Source: Nitrospira sp.
Lineage (GTDB): Bacteria; Nitrospirota; Nitrospiria; Nitrospirales; Nitrospiraceae
NCBI GenBank assembly: GCA_022226935.1
Contig: CP092081.1
Coordinates: 647,176-711,175 of the forward strand
Direction of reading: 5' to 3'
DNA length: 64,000 bases
Shown: in pieces, positions 1 through 8,260 of the stretch
Layout: each line of letters begins with the position of its first letter
How positions within the stretch are numbered: position 1 is the first letter of the stretch
Notes under the pieces: generated by a model
The model's database searches: none
The model's input: only the letters and a program-made list of their open reading frames with translations
What the model was told of the DNA's origin: nothing
Program-made: the position numbers and the translations under genes

Positions 1-843
1 CTCACGGAAGACGATCTCCGGCGGATCAATACGCCGCGAGGGCTCATCCAATTGATCAAGAGCAAGAATGTCGATCTGGAAGAGGTGCGCAAGACGCTGC
101 TGTATGAGCAGGAATTGCGGCAGTTGCAGGTGGAACTGGTCCGCCTGCAGCGTTGGGTGCAGTCAGATGGCCAGCGGATTGCGATTCTCGTCGAAGGACG
201 GGATGCCGCCGGGAAAGGCGGGACGATCCGCCGCTTCACCGAACACTTGAACCCCCGAGCCATGCGCGTCGTCGCCTTGCCCAAGCCGACCGACGATGAG
301 CGGGGGCAGTGGTACTTTCAACGGTATATCCGGCAACTCCCCAATAAAGGCGAAATCGTGTTCTTCGATCGGAGTTGGTATAACCGCGCGGTGGTCGAGC
401 CGGTGATGGGGTTCTGCAGTAAGAAGGAACATCAGCGTTTCTTGCAGCAGGTCACGGAATTCGAGCACATGTTGTACGAAGACGGGGTGACCATCATCAA
501 GTTCTGGTTCTCCATCTCCAAGGAAGAGCAGGCGAAGCGATTCGATGCACGCCGGCAAAATCCGCTCAAGCAATGGAAGTTGAGTCCTGTCGACGAGAAG
601 GCGCAAGAGTTGTGGGATTCCTATACGCGGTTCAAAGAAGAAATGTTCAGCAAGACCCACACGACCTTCAGCCCCTGGATTATCGTGAAGGCGAACGACA
701 AACAGGCCGCGCGGCTGGAAAGTTTGCGGTATGTCTTGAACCTGCTTCCATACAAGGGCAAGGATGAGGCTCAAATCCGGCTGACACCCGATCCCAATGT
801 GATCACGCGGTTCCATCGGAAAATGGCGGAATTGGATTTTTGA
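1..843 (+). CDS. ppk2: Polyphosphate kinase 2 (5' partial)
   Basis: Transfers phosphate between polyphosphate and nucleoside diphosphates in the cytoplasm, linking polyphosphate stores to GTP/ATP supply. The reading frame is open from base 1, and residues encoded before the internal TTG at 52 (LRRINTPRGLIQ) match the usual PPK2 N-terminus, so the true start lies upstream of the window. A Walker A motif GRDAAGKGG and the Walker B-like DRSWYNRA are visible, followed by the usual lid and C-terminal region, giving a single-domain PPK2. A cytochrome c gene follows 27 bases downstream, so co-transcription is likely. The direction of catalysis in vivo cannot be told from sequence. Confidence 0.93.
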   Translation, partial: LTEDDLRRINTPRGLIQLIKSKNVDLEEVRKTLLYEQELRQLQVELVRLQRWVQSDGQRIAILVEGRDAAGKGGTIRRFTEHLNPRAMRVVALPKPTDDERGQWYFQRYIRQLPNKGEIVFFDRSWYNRAVVEPVMGFCSKKEHQRFLQQVTEFEHMLYEDGVTIIKFWFSISKEEQAKRFDARRQNPLKQWKLSPVDEKAQELWDSYTRFKEEMFSKTHTTFSPWIIVKANDKQAARLESLRYVLNLLPYKGKDEAQIRLTPDPNVITRFHRKMAELDF

Positions 844-870
844 TCGAGTGGCTGAAACGCGAGGTATGCC

Positions 871-1461
871 GTGAGTCGCAATCTGATCATCCTCGTCGGT
901 CTGCTGGCGACTATGCCGGTGATGTCGTCTGAATCAGTCCTGTCTTCCGATCCCATGGCGATGGGACATGATGCGATGCAGCCGCGCGTACCGGCAGAAA
1001 AGATGGCCGAGGCTCGGCAATTGACCAATCCTCTGCCGGACTCGGACGACACGATAGCACGGGGAAAGGCGCTCTATTCCGGCAAGGGGACCTGCATCAA
1101 TTGTCACGGTTCGGAAGGGGACGGGAACGGACCGGTTGCGGCGCAGCTGAATCCTCATCCTCGTAACTTCCAGCATCACGGATTCTGGCGCCATCGTACG
1201 GAAGGAGAAATCTTCTGGGTGATCAAGCATGGATCGCCGGGCACCAGCATGATCGGTTTTGCCGACCAATTGACTGACGAAGACATATGGGCCGTGATTC
1301 AATATGAGCGGACCTTCGCGAAGGGACATGGCCACGGTCGAGACATGGGGCCGCCCGAAGGCATGGGACACAGGGGGATGCGAGACGAGATGGGTGGCAT
1401 GGGCCATCGAGGCATGGGAAGCGGGGGCGGACGCTGTGAAGGGGAACGGTGTGATCGGTAA
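871..1461 (+). CDS. Mono-heme cytochrome c with His/Met/Gly-rich tail
   Basis: Exported class I c-type cytochrome of 196 residues. A GTG start at 871 is preceded by GAGG six bases upstream and opens a signal peptide. The heme site is CINCH, and a methionine in GSPGTSMIGF is the probable sixth ligand. The last 45 or so residues are unusual: rich in Gly, His and Met with repeated GHG/GMGHRGM elements and two cysteines near the end, which looks like a metal-binding tail. The core is related to the cytochromes at 11154-11516 and 54313-54696. Electron donor and acceptor are unknown; it lies between ppk2 and a thioredoxin gene. Confidence 0.88.
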   Translation: MSRNLIILVGLLATMPVMSSESVLSSDPMAMGHDAMQPRVPAEKMAEARQLTNPLPDSDDTIARGKALYSGKGTCINCHGSEGDGNGPVAAQLNPHPRNFQHHGFWRHRTEGEIFWVIKHGSPGTSMIGFADQLTDEDIWAVIQYERTFAKGHGHGRDMGPPEGMGHRGMRDEMGGMGHRGMGSGGGRCEGERCDR

Positions 1462-1494
1462 TGGTGCAGTGTCTTGCGGCAAGCAGGTTGTGCT

Positions 1495-1929
1495 GTGACG
1501 GAATCGATTCATTTGGTATGCCCGCATTGCCGGAGTGTCAATCGTGTGCCGGCGGTTCGTCTGGCGCAGCAGCCTCGTTGCGGCCAATGCCATGCCTCTT
1601 TGTTTACGGGTCATCCGATCGCCTTGACGGCGGCGGACTTTGATCTGCACGCGCAGCGGGCGGAGATTCCTCTGCTGGTCGATTTCTGGGCCTCCTGGTG
1701 CGGGCCCTGCAGGATGATGGCGCCGGCCTATGAGCAGGCCGCGCAGATGCTGGAGCCTCACGTTCGCCTGGCCAAGGTGAACACGGAAGAAGAACAGACG
1801 CTGGCCGCGAGGTTCGGCATTTCCAGTATCCCGACATTGGTGCTACTGCGCGGAGGGCGTGAACTGGCCCGTCAGCCAGGGGCAATGGGTGTGCAGGATA
1901 TTGTGCGGTGGGTTCGCAGCAAGATCTGA
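1495..1929 (+). CDS. trxC: Thioredoxin 2-type (TrxC-like) with N-terminal zinc finger
   Basis: Cytoplasmic thiol-disulfide reductant of 144 residues. The GTG at 1495 is preferred over an in-frame TTG at 1474 because it gives the standard TrxC opening, with CPHC and CGQC forming a zinc-binding module ahead of the thioredoxin fold. The active site WCGPC sits in the expected FWASWCGPC context and the cis-proline in SIPTLV. Zinc-finger thioredoxins are linked to oxidative stress resistance and are themselves redox sensitive. It starts 33 bases after the cytochrome gene, so it may be the last gene of a ppk2-cytochrome-trxC unit. A GC-rich hairpin lies about 40 bases downstream. Confidence 0.92.
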   Translation: MTESIHLVCPHCRSVNRVPAVRLAQQPRCGQCHASLFTGHPIALTAADFDLHAQRAEIPLLVDFWASWCGPCRMMAPAYEQAAQMLEPHVRLAKVNTEEEQTLAARFGISSIPTLVLLRGGRELARQPGAMGVQDIVRWVRSKI

Positions 1930-1972
1930 GCAATCGGTAATTCTGTCCTGTTCAAGTCGATGCATTCCGCAG

Positions 1973-1991
1973 CTGGCGCGTTTTGCGCCAG
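1973..1991 (+). terminator. Hairpin downstream of trxC, possible terminator
   Basis: CTGGCGC and GCGCCAG form a 7-bp perfect stem with a GTTTT loop, about 40 bases after the thioredoxin stop. The sequence that follows is only modestly T-rich, so intrinsic termination is uncertain. Confidence 0.35.
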
Positions 1992-2112
1992 TGTTGGTTC
2001 TCGCCGGGTTCTGTAATTCCCCAATTGCCTCGCTGTGTAGGCGCGGCAGCTTGCAGCATCCTTAGAAATCCTTGTCAAAATTGTGACTTCGCAGCTCGTT
2101 CACCAGAAAGGC

Positions 2113-2130
2113 CTGGCACGTCCTCTGCTT
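2113..2130 (+). promoter_or_regulatory. Sigma-54 promoter ahead of ytxH-por operon
   Basis: TGGCACG, four bases, then CTGCTT gives the invariant GG (2115-2116) and GC (2127-2128) separated by exactly ten bases. This is close to the RpoN consensus TGGCACG-N4-TTGCW. The predicted start near 2140 leaves about 60 bases of leader to the ATG at 2202. It is the best sigma-54 match I found in the window. Confidence 0.75.
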
Positions 2131-2201
2131 TCTAGCAGCGTAGATTGTCTCTCAGGCGGGGCATGGTCCCACACACTTTATATCGGGAAAGAGAGGTCAT
2201 C

Positions 2202-2510
2202 ATGGCGGATCACGAGCACAATTGTTCCGGGTTGGGGGTCTCGATCGCGTTCTTGAGTGGAGCCATGCTCGGCGTGCTGGCGGCCATCCTCTATGCGCCC
2301 AATTCCGGCGAGGAAACCCGCCGCGCGATCAAGGGATACGCGCGACGGACGGAAGAAGATATGTTGGAAAAGGCCAAGGAAATTCGCACGGACATTTCGC
2401 GCACGATGGAAGAGGCCAAGCGGTATCTCAAAGAAACGGAAGCCACGATTGCCGCGGCATTGGCGGCCGGAAAGGAAGCCTTCAAGAAAGAGCGGGCGGA
2501 TCGAGCTTGA
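2202..2510 (+). CDS. YtxH-like small membrane/stress protein
   Basis: Protein of 102 residues. ATG 2202 follows a GAGAGG ribosome site; the frame is open further upstream, but that region contains the promoter. A hydrophobic segment at about residues 10-30 (AFLSGAMLGVLAAILYAP) is followed by a long charged, alpha-helical Lys/Glu/Arg region with heptad character. This is the layout of YtxH/gas-vesicle-like general stress proteins. Its molecular role is unknown. It stops one base before the start of the oxidoreductase gamma-delta gene, so it is the first gene of that operon and shares its sigma-54 promoter. Confidence 0.8.
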   Translation: MADHEHNCSGLGVSIAFLSGAMLGVLAAILYAPNSGEETRRAIKGYARRTEEDMLEKAKEIRTDISRTMEEAKRYLKETEATIAAALAAGKEAFKKERADRA

Positions 2511-2511
2511 G

Positions 2512-3429
2512 ATGGTTGCTGTACGATTTCACGGGCGTGGGGGGCAGGGGGCGAAGACCGCTAGTCGGATTCTCGGAACCGCGGCCTTTCTGAGCGGGTA
2601 TGTCGCACAGGATTCCCCAATCTATGGTGCGGAACGGAGAGGCGCACCGGTGGCGGCGTTTACACGTTTTAGCCGAGAACCGATTCGGGAGCGGGGGGCC
2701 ATCACCTATCCCGATGTCATCGTGGTGGCTGATGCCTCCTTGCTGGACGATGCCACGGCACGTGTGGTGGACGGCATGGACGATCAGACGGTGTTGTTCG
2801 TGAATTCGTCGCTGAGTACGGACGCATTGCGTGCCCACCTGTCCTTGCCCGAGCAGATGACTGTGAGAGATGTGACCGGGATTGCGCTGCAACAGCTAGG
2901 GCAGCGCGAGGCGATCAGTGCGTTACTCGGTGCCGTCGCGGCGCGGTTGGTAGGCCTGGAATGGGAATCTGTCCGATTGGCTATCACCCGGGAACTTCAA
3001 GACCTTGCCGTGACCGCGCCGGTGATCGAGAAGAATCTTACGGTGGCGAAGCAGTGCTACGACTCAAGTGGACCAGCCAGTCTGCACAAGGGCAGAAGCC
3101 AGGCCATCAGTGTCGCAGCGTTGCACCGTCCGATCTACGAGCCTCCGACGAAAGGCACGGCGAGGATCAGCGCCGCGGGGAATTCAGTGTTGCGCGAAAC
3201 CGGTGGATGGCGGACGTTTCGGCCGGTGTTGTTCGCAGACAAGTGTAACGGCTGCTGGCTCTGTTTCGCCTATTGTCCGGACGGCGTGATTGCCATGAAT
3301 CAGGAGGATCGCCCCGTCGTGGACTATGCCCATTGCAAAGGATGCCAGATCTGCGTGCATGAATGTCCGACTCACGCATTGGTCGCGGAGCGGGAAGCAG
3401 AAGGCGGGGTGGCATGGACAGCCAAATGA
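2512..3429 (+). CDS. porGD: 2-oxoacid:ferredoxin oxidoreductase, fused gamma-delta subunit
   Basis: Subunit of an enzyme that oxidatively decarboxylates a 2-oxoacid, probably pyruvate, to the acyl-CoA while reducing ferredoxin. The 305-residue protein starts at ATG 2512. Residues 1-180 are the gamma domain, with the early glycine-rich FHGRGGQGA motif and YGAERRGAPV. The C-terminal part is a delta-type ferredoxin with two [4Fe-4S] sites, CNGCWLCFAYCP from about residue 245 and CKGCQICVHECP from about 275. Gamma and delta are separate genes in many archaeal enzymes; here they are fused. The gene overlaps the alpha-subunit start by 16 bases, indicating translational coupling. Confidence 0.9.
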   Translation: MVAVRFHGRGGQGAKTASRILGTAAFLSGYVAQDSPIYGAERRGAPVAAFTRFSREPIRERGAITYPDVIVVADASLLDDATARVVDGMDDQTVLFVNSSLSTDALRAHLSLPEQMTVRDVTGIALQQLGQREAISALLGAVAARLVGLEWESVRLAITRELQDLAVTAPVIEKNLTVAKQCYDSSGPASLHKGRSQAISVAALHRPIYEPPTKGTARISAAGNSVLRETGGWRTFRPVLFADKCNGCWLCFAYCPDGVIAMNQEDRPVVDYAHCKGCQICVHECPTHALVAEREAEGGVAWTAK

Positions 3430-4640
3430 TGACCGGCAATCTGGCCGCTGCTTGGGGGGCCCGCTTGGCCGACGTGGATTACATCCCGGCGTTTCCCATT
3501 ACCCCGCAGACAGAAATTGTGGAAGCGTTGGCCAAGTGGTGCGAGCGTGGTGAGGTGGCCGCAACATTCGTGAGTATGGATTCTGAGCATTCGATGATGA
3601 CGGCCGCCGGCGCGGCGGAAGTCACCGGTGCGCGCGTCTTTACGGCCACCTCCAGCCAAGGGTTGCTCCATGCATTCGAGGTGCTCTATTCCATCTCGGG
3701 GTGGCGCGCACCGCTCGTGTTGGTCAATGTCTCGCGAGCCTTGGCCGCGCCGATTACCCTGGAGTCCGATCACAATGATGTGTTGGCTGCGCGGGATGCC
3801 GGGTTTCTGCAGATTCATGCGGAGACCTGCCAAGAGGTGTTGGATTCGATTCTGATGGCCTATCGGATCGCTGAAGACGAGCGCGTGATGTTGCCGGTGA
3901 TCGTGAATCTTGACGGGTTTACCCTCTCGTTCACTCGCGAGCCGGTCAGTCTTCCCGATCCTGATATGGTGCGACGGTTTCTCCCGCCCTTTCGCCCCTC
4001 GCACCTTGGCTTCGCAGCCTCGTCGCCCCATGCGTTGGGGGTGGCAGTGATTGGTGGGACCTCCTACGCGTACTTCCGGCATCAAATGCATCTGGCGGCC
4101 CAGAATGCGCTCGAGGTACATCGGGAGGCGGCGGACTCGTTCCACGCACTGTTCGGCCGGCGTTATGATCTTGTCGAAGGGTATCGGTTGGAGGATGCAG
4201 ACGATGTGCTGGTGATGACGAACGCGGGCGCAAGCAAGGGCAAGGCCGCGGTTGATGCAGCAAGGGCGCAAGGCAAGCGAGGCGGCCTGCTCCGGTTACG
4301 GGTGATTCGTCCCTGGCCGGCTGAGGCCATCCGAGAGGCCTTGCGTGATCGGCGGGCTGTGGCCGTGCTGGATCAGAACTTGGCGCCGGGGCAGGGAGGG
4401 ATTCTCTACCAGGAAGTCGCCGCATGTTTATACCATGAGGCAAGAAGGCCACGGGCGTTGTGCTCGTTCATTGGCGGGCTGGGAGGTCAGAATCTTTCAG
4501 AGGGCGAGTTCCAGGCTATCTTTGAGCAGACGGCGGAAGCCGGCGTCGCCGGAAGGGGCCTCGGCCCGGTGCTACTCTACAGTGCCGAGGAGCATCGAGA
4601 AATGACGCATTTGCAGATGGTGGCGACGGGAAATGCGTGA
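3414..4640 (+). CDS. porA: 2-oxoacid:ferredoxin oxidoreductase, alpha subunit
   Basis: Alpha subunit of 408 residues; it carries the pyrimidine-binding part of the thiamine diphosphate site and the CoA-handling domain. The start is set at ATG 3414, overlapping the gamma-delta gene; ATG 3426 (ATGA overlap with the previous stop) is an alternative. The signature IPAFPITPQTEIVE is typical of PorA, and SSQGLLHAFEVLY and the C-terminal LDQNLAPGQGG also fit the family. With the beta and gamma-delta genes it makes a complete enzyme. A 90-base spacer follows before the beta gene. Confidence 0.93.
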   Translation: MDSQMMTGNLAAAWGARLADVDYIPAFPITPQTEIVEALAKWCERGEVAATFVSMDSEHSMMTAAGAAEVTGARVFTATSSQGLLHAFEVLYSISGWRAPLVLVNVSRALAAPITLESDHNDVLAARDAGFLQIHAETCQEVLDSILMAYRIAEDERVMLPVIVNLDGFTLSFTREPVSLPDPDMVRRFLPPFRPSHLGFAASSPHALGVAVIGGTSYAYFRHQMHLAAQNALEVHREAADSFHALFGRRYDLVEGYRLEDADDVLVMTNAGASKGKAAVDAARAQGKRGGLLRLRVIRPWPAEAIREALRDRRAVAVLDQNLAPGQGGILYQEVAACLYHEARRPRALCSFIGGLGGQNLSEGEFQAIFEQTAEAGVAGRGLGPVLLYSAEEHREMTHLQMVATGNA

Positions 4641-4730
4641 CACGTGAGATGTGAAAAGTAAAACGGGGAAGAGAGATGCCGACGGGTAAGACCGGAGGCG
4701 AATAAGGGGAGAGGCTTCGCGAGAGACGTC

Positions 4731-5669
4731 ATGTGGCAACGTGAGACATTCAAGAAGATCAAACAGATTCCACGGGAAGAGCATGTCATGCCGGGCACGG
4801 CGTTATGCGCCGGCTGCGGAGGGCTCGAAGCGTTGCGGCTCGCGGCGAAAGTGCTGGGAGATCATGTCGTGTATGTGAATGCCGCCGGATGTTTTACCAT
4901 GTTGGCGGCCTACCCCTACAGCTCGTTCAAAGGATCGTGGTTGTACACGACCATGGGTTCGGCGCCGGCCGGCGCGCAGGGGATTCGTGATGCCTTGGAT
5001 GTGCTCATCGCCAAGAGGAGGCTGCCGAAGAGTGAGGATCTGAAGGTCATCGTGCTGGGAGGCGACGGCTCCACGTACGACATGGCGCTCTCGGCGACCT
5101 CCGGGGCCATGAATCGCCAACTCGATTTTTATTACATCTGCTATGACAACGAAGCCTACGGCAACACGGGCATGCAGTTGTCCCCCGCCACTCCCTACGC
5201 CGCGCGGACGGCGACGTCACCTTGCAGTCTGCAACATCCCGCTGCGACGATGCAGGAGAAGAAAGACATCTTCGAGATCTGGCGCGCGCACCGGCCGCCC
5301 TACATCGCGACAGTGGCTCCACGGTATCCGTTGGACCTGGAGGAAAAGTTTGCGCGTGCCGCCACTTTCACCGGGCCCAAAATGTTTCTTGCCCTCGCTG
5401 CCTGTCCGACCGGTTGGCTCTATGATCCCGGAGCCACGCCGGAGGTCGCGAAATTGGCGGTGGAGACCGGCCTGTGGCCGCTGAAGGAGGCGGTCAACGG
5501 CGTCGTGACTCATACCTATATTCCGAAGCGCAAACCGGTTGAGGCCTATCTGAGGCTGCAGGGACGCTTTCGGCATCTGTTCGAACCGACTGTGCAAACG
5601 GATGCCATCAGGCACATCCAAGAACGGGTCGATGCCTATTGGCAACAGGCGGCACAGGAGCAGGCATGA
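4731..5669 (+). CDS. porB: 2-oxoacid:ferredoxin oxidoreductase, beta subunit (pyruvate type)
   Basis: Catalytic thiamine-diphosphate subunit of 312 residues. The ThDP/Mg site reads GGDGSTYDM followed by DNEAYGNTG. The cysteines that bind the beta-subunit [4Fe-4S] cluster are present: CAGC near the N-terminus, NAAGC, and the late CPTGW. The CPTGW pattern favours pyruvate over 2-oxoglutarate as substrate, but this is not proof. In autotrophs with the reductive TCA cycle this enzyme runs as pyruvate synthase; in fermentative or anoxic metabolism it oxidises pyruvate. The stop overlaps the next start as ATGA, tying the enzyme to the cytochrome genes downstream. Confidence 0.93.
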   Translation: MWQRETFKKIKQIPREEHVMPGTALCAGCGGLEALRLAAKVLGDHVVYVNAAGCFTMLAAYPYSSFKGSWLYTTMGSAPAGAQGIRDALDVLIAKRRLPKSEDLKVIVLGGDGSTYDMALSATSGAMNRQLDFYYICYDNEAYGNTGMQLSPATPYAARTATSPCSLQHPAATMQEKKDIFEIWRAHRPPYIATVAPRYPLDLEEKFARAATFTGPKMFLALAACPTGWLYDPGATPEVAKLAVETGLWPLKEAVNGVVTHTYIPKRKPVEAYLRLQGRFRHLFEPTVQTDAIRHIQERVDAYWQQAAQEQA

Positions 5670-6157
5670 GTCGAGGGCAGATATATTCGGGAGCCGGACT
5701 GTTCTTTCTATGTGTCGCGGTACTCCTCGTGACCGGGTGTGCCGAGCAGAAGCCCATGCCGCCGGCTGACGAAGTGAGGCCGGTGCATTTGCCTGATGTA
5801 CGTACGCCCATCCCTCTGGGGCCTGACGCGCGGCAGGAGCATCGCGCGGTGATGCTGCAGCATTTGGAAACGATTCAAGCGATCGTTGCTGCCTTAGCCG
5901 ACGAAGATTACCGTCTCGCGCAGGGACTGACAGAGTCACATCTGGGGTTCTTCATGCATCGCTACGCCATGGCCCGGCAGGAACCGGCTGATTTTCCGCC
6001 GGCCTATCACGATCTCGCGATGGCGCATCATGCCGCCGCCGAGAAACTGGCCGACGTGATGCCGACGAAGGATCTGAAGCAGATTCTGCCTGAGTTCAAC
6101 AATCTGCTGAAAGCCTGTGTGGCCTGTCACTTGGAATATAGGCTTCGTCATTCATAA
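5666..6157 (+). CDS. Cytochrome c'-like lipoprotein, single C-terminal heme
   Basis: Protein of 163 residues starting at ATG 5666, which overlaps the porB stop by four bases. The N-terminus is a lipoprotein signal ending in LLVTGC, so the mature protein is probably membrane-anchored in the periplasm. The only heme motif, CVACH, lies about a dozen residues from the C-terminus after a helical region, as in cytochrome c' four-helix proteins. That family binds NO or CO or transfers electrons; the actual role is unknown. It is part of the oxidoreductase operon and precedes hemerythrin. Confidence 0.82.
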   Translation: MSRGQIYSGAGLFFLCVAVLLVTGCAEQKPMPPADEVRPVHLPDVRTPIPLGPDARQEHRAVMLQHLETIQAIVAALADEDYRLAQGLTESHLGFFMHRYAMARQEPADFPPAYHDLAMAHHAAAEKLADVMPTKDLKQILPEFNNLLKACVACHLEYRLRHS

Positions 6158-6171
6158 CGAAGGAGAACGGC

Positions 6172-6654
6172 ATGTCCGATGCGAAAATCAGTGTCACGTT
6201 TGAACAGGATCATGATCGGCTGGATGGGCTCTTCACCACCTTCCAGCAACAGAAACGGAAGGATGTGGCCAAGGCGAAAGAAGCATTCGTCGAGTTCAAG
6301 TTCGGGCTGCAGCGGCACATCGTGTGGGAGGAGGACGTGTTGTTTCCCAAGTGGGAAGAAAACTCCGGCATGGCGGAGGGAGGACCGACACAGGTCATGC
6401 GGACCGAACATCGGATCATCGCCGATTGCCTGGAAGCCATTCACCGGAAAGTGCAGGCGAACAATCCCGACAGCGATATGGAGGAACAGCGGTTGATCGA
6501 TGTGCTGAAGTCGCACAACATGAAGGAAGAGCGAATTCTCTATCCCTCGATCGATCAAGTGATCAGCGATCAGGAGCGGGCGGATTTGTACCAGGCCATG
6601 AAGGACATTCCTGAAGAACGATATCGATCCTGTTGCGGGAGCGGGCTCGCATGA
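6172..6654 (+). CDS. Hemerythrin-like HHE-domain protein
   Basis: Cytoplasmic 160-residue protein with the hemerythrin/HHE four-helix pattern: FEQDHDRLD, LQRHIVWEEDVLFP, MRTEHRIIADCL and HNMKEERILYP supply the His/Glu ligands of a di-iron site. A strong ribosome site (AAGGAG) precedes ATG 6172. Such proteins bind O2 or NO or protect iron-sulfur enzymes. A position just after an oxygen-sensitive ferredoxin oxidoreductase suggests oxygen or NO scavenging, which is inference. The C-terminal CCGSG is an uncommon tail. Confidence 0.88.
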   Translation: MSDAKISVTFEQDHDRLDGLFTTFQQQKRKDVAKAKEAFVEFKFGLQRHIVWEEDVLFPKWEENSGMAEGGPTQVMRTEHRIIADCLEAIHRKVQANNPDSDMEEQRLIDVLKSHNMKEERILYPSIDQVISDQERADLYQAMKDIPEERYRSCCGSGLA

Positions 6655-7034
6655 ACCGCGGGGGCGTTGTTGCGCTCTCTTGTCTGTCGGCCGTTCTTGC
6701 CCTTGTGGGAGTACTGCAGGGGGCAGAGGCTCTGGCTGATCGTGGCATCTCATCATCTGCGCGACTGTGGCCGCCCGTAATCATGGTCGCCGATAATGCC
6801 GGGACGATGCCCAATCCGCATAGTGATCTGATCTTCCGCGCGACCGGTGCCACCAAGTGCCTGGATTGTCATCGGGCTGGAAAAGAAGGAGTCATCAGCC
6901 CGCAAGTACAGGACAACCAACTGGTGCAGGACCTCAAGGCCAAAGCCAAGGGTATTCATGGACCCGGTCGGTTCGCGGACTGTTTGCGTTGCCATGCCGG
7001 AGGCAGCAAGGGGGTTGAAAAGTACCGACAGTAA
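6651..7034 (+). CDS. Exported di-heme cytochrome c
   Basis: Protein of 127 residues starting at ATG 6651, overlapping the hemerythrin stop as ATGA. A signal peptide covers about residues 1-35. Two heme motifs, CLDCH and CLRCH, are about 45 residues apart, with FRATGATKCLDCH and a lysine-rich stretch between. The FRATG-x-x-x-C element recurs in the penta-heme protein at 7656-8204, so the two share a domain. It probably shuttles electrons in the periplasm between the membrane cytochrome that follows and an unknown acceptor. Confidence 0.85.
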   Translation: MNRGGVVALSCLSAVLALVGVLQGAEALADRGISSSARLWPPVIMVADNAGTMPNPHSDLIFRATGATKCLDCHRAGKEGVISPQVQDNQLVQDLKAKAKGIHGPGRFADCLRCHAGGSKGVEKYRQ

Positions 7035-7055
7035 TCAGTGGGTCATGAAGAACGG

Positions 7056-7652
7056 ATGACGCAGATGACGGGTGTGCGGTCGCGCCTCATGGCGGTCGTG
7101 GCGGTGTCGATCGCTGGTGTGATGAGCGCGCTGGCGTTCGAAGCGCTGCTCAGTCTCGAGAAGGTCACGCCATTCGGTCACACAGGGTATGGGCATGGCG
7201 TCGGCTGGGCAGGCCTGGCCAGCACCCTGCTGGTATTCGTCTATCCCATCCGAAAACGGGTCACCCCCTCACACCGATGGCCGCGTGGATGGTTTCGAGT
7301 GCATATGGTGGCAGGGGTGCTGGGACCGCTGCTGATTTTCATTCACTCCGGCGCCCACTATCATGCGGTCGTGCCGATTCTCGCCATGGGTTCCATGGTG
7401 ATCGTGGTCGTCAGCGGAATCGTGGGGCAATTGGTGCACGCCTTCAGCCTGCGCGCGCTCAATGAGCATCGGCATGAGCTCCAGCATCGAGGATTGTCGG
7501 AACGTGAAGTCGACGCGCAGTTGCACGGGATGGCTTCCCAGGAAGAAGCCTTTCGTCTCTGGCAGGCGATTCATGCGCCGATGACGCTGATGTTTTTGGC
7601 GTTCACCGCCTTGCATGTGGTGGGAGCCTTGTTCTTTGCCGGAATGTCGTGA
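7056..7652 (+). CDS. Five-helix membrane protein, probable b-type cytochrome
   Basis: Protein of about 198 residues with five predicted membrane segments. ATG 7056 is chosen; GTG 7038 and ATG 7065 are possible. Histidines suited to bis-His heme b ligation sit in the third and fifth helices (VHMVAGVLGPLLIFIHSG, and the pair in IHAPMTLMFL...LHVVG). It lies between a di-heme and a penta-heme cytochrome, the arrangement expected for a quinone-reacting membrane anchor of a periplasmic cytochrome chain. No exact family is recognised. Confidence 0.72.
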   Translation: MTQMTGVRSRLMAVVAVSIAGVMSALAFEALLSLEKVTPFGHTGYGHGVGWAGLASTLLVFVYPIRKRVTPSHRWPRGWFRVHMVAGVLGPLLIFIHSGAHYHAVVPILAMGSMVIVVVSGIVGQLVHAFSLRALNEHRHELQHRGLSEREVDAQLHGMASQEEAFRLWQAIHAPMTLMFLAFTALHVVGALFFAGMS

Positions 7653-7655
7653 GCC

Positions 7656-8204
7656 ATGCGCTATCATCCGCTGCCAACAACTGCAGTGCCGGTGGTGGCG
7701 CTTGCGACGCTGGTGTTAGTGATGTGGATCGGGTGGGGCACCGCGCGGAGCCCCGCCGCCTTCTGGGCTCCGGGCGACCTCAGCCGGTATCATGTGGATC
7801 AAGGCGGGTGCCTGCAGTGCCATGAACCGTTTCAAGGGCCCAGTTCCGCGCGCTGCACAGGCTGCCATACCGAAGGCTCTTTCGAAACTCGTGCGACGTC
7901 GGCCGTGGCGGCCTGGCACCGCCCGCTCGCCGTTCAACATAAGGCCTGCACCGGTTGCCATACGGAACATCGTGGCATGCTGGCGCAAATTACTGAGCAG
8001 ACCCGCAGCAATCCCCACGGAACATTCGTCTTTCGCGCGACCGGGACGAACTCCTGCACGGCTTGCCACGAGTTCGGCACGAGAGTCGCCATCACGCCGA
8101 CGCTGAGACAGGAGCCGATCGTCCGGCGGTTATACGAAAAAGGGCGAGGATCCCATCAGGCCGGCCGCATTGCCGAGTGTGTGCTCTGTCATAGTGAAGG
8201 GTGA
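7656..8204 (+). CDS. Penta-heme cytochrome c (c3/c7-like)
   Basis: Membrane-anchored or exported 182-residue protein. An uncleaved or signal helix at residues 9-28 is followed by five CxxCH motifs: CLQCH, CTGCH, CTGCH, CTACH and CVLCH. Extra histidines (HVDQGG, HRPLAVQH, TEHRG) could serve as distal ligands, as in low-potential multiheme cytochromes. The C-terminal part repeats the FRATGTNSCTACH element of the di-heme protein at 6651-7034. It starts three bases after the membrane cytochrome, and the pair probably act together. It is the last gene of the unit; a convergent gene follows. Confidence 0.87.
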   Translation: MRYHPLPTTAVPVVALATLVLVMWIGWGTARSPAAFWAPGDLSRYHVDQGGCLQCHEPFQGPSSARCTGCHTEGSFETRATSAVAAWHRPLAVQHKACTGCHTEHRGMLAQITEQTRSNPHGTFVFRATGTNSCTACHEFGTRVAITPTLRQEPIVRRLYEKGRGSHQAGRIAECVLCHSEG

Positions 8205-8260
8205 GTGAATCGAGCGGCCAGTACGAATGGGTCGTAGAATAATCTTCTCTCCAGCCACTC

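Noticed and set aside
3372-4271. Long minus-strand frame opposite porA
   Set aside because: Contains many Cys, His and Arg residues with no motifs, and it is antisense to a textbook alpha subunit.
4641-4730. GTGACACGTGAGATGTG-type repeat-like spacer between porA and porB
   Set aside because: Only a short, low-complexity spacer; no second copy that I could match elsewhere in the window.
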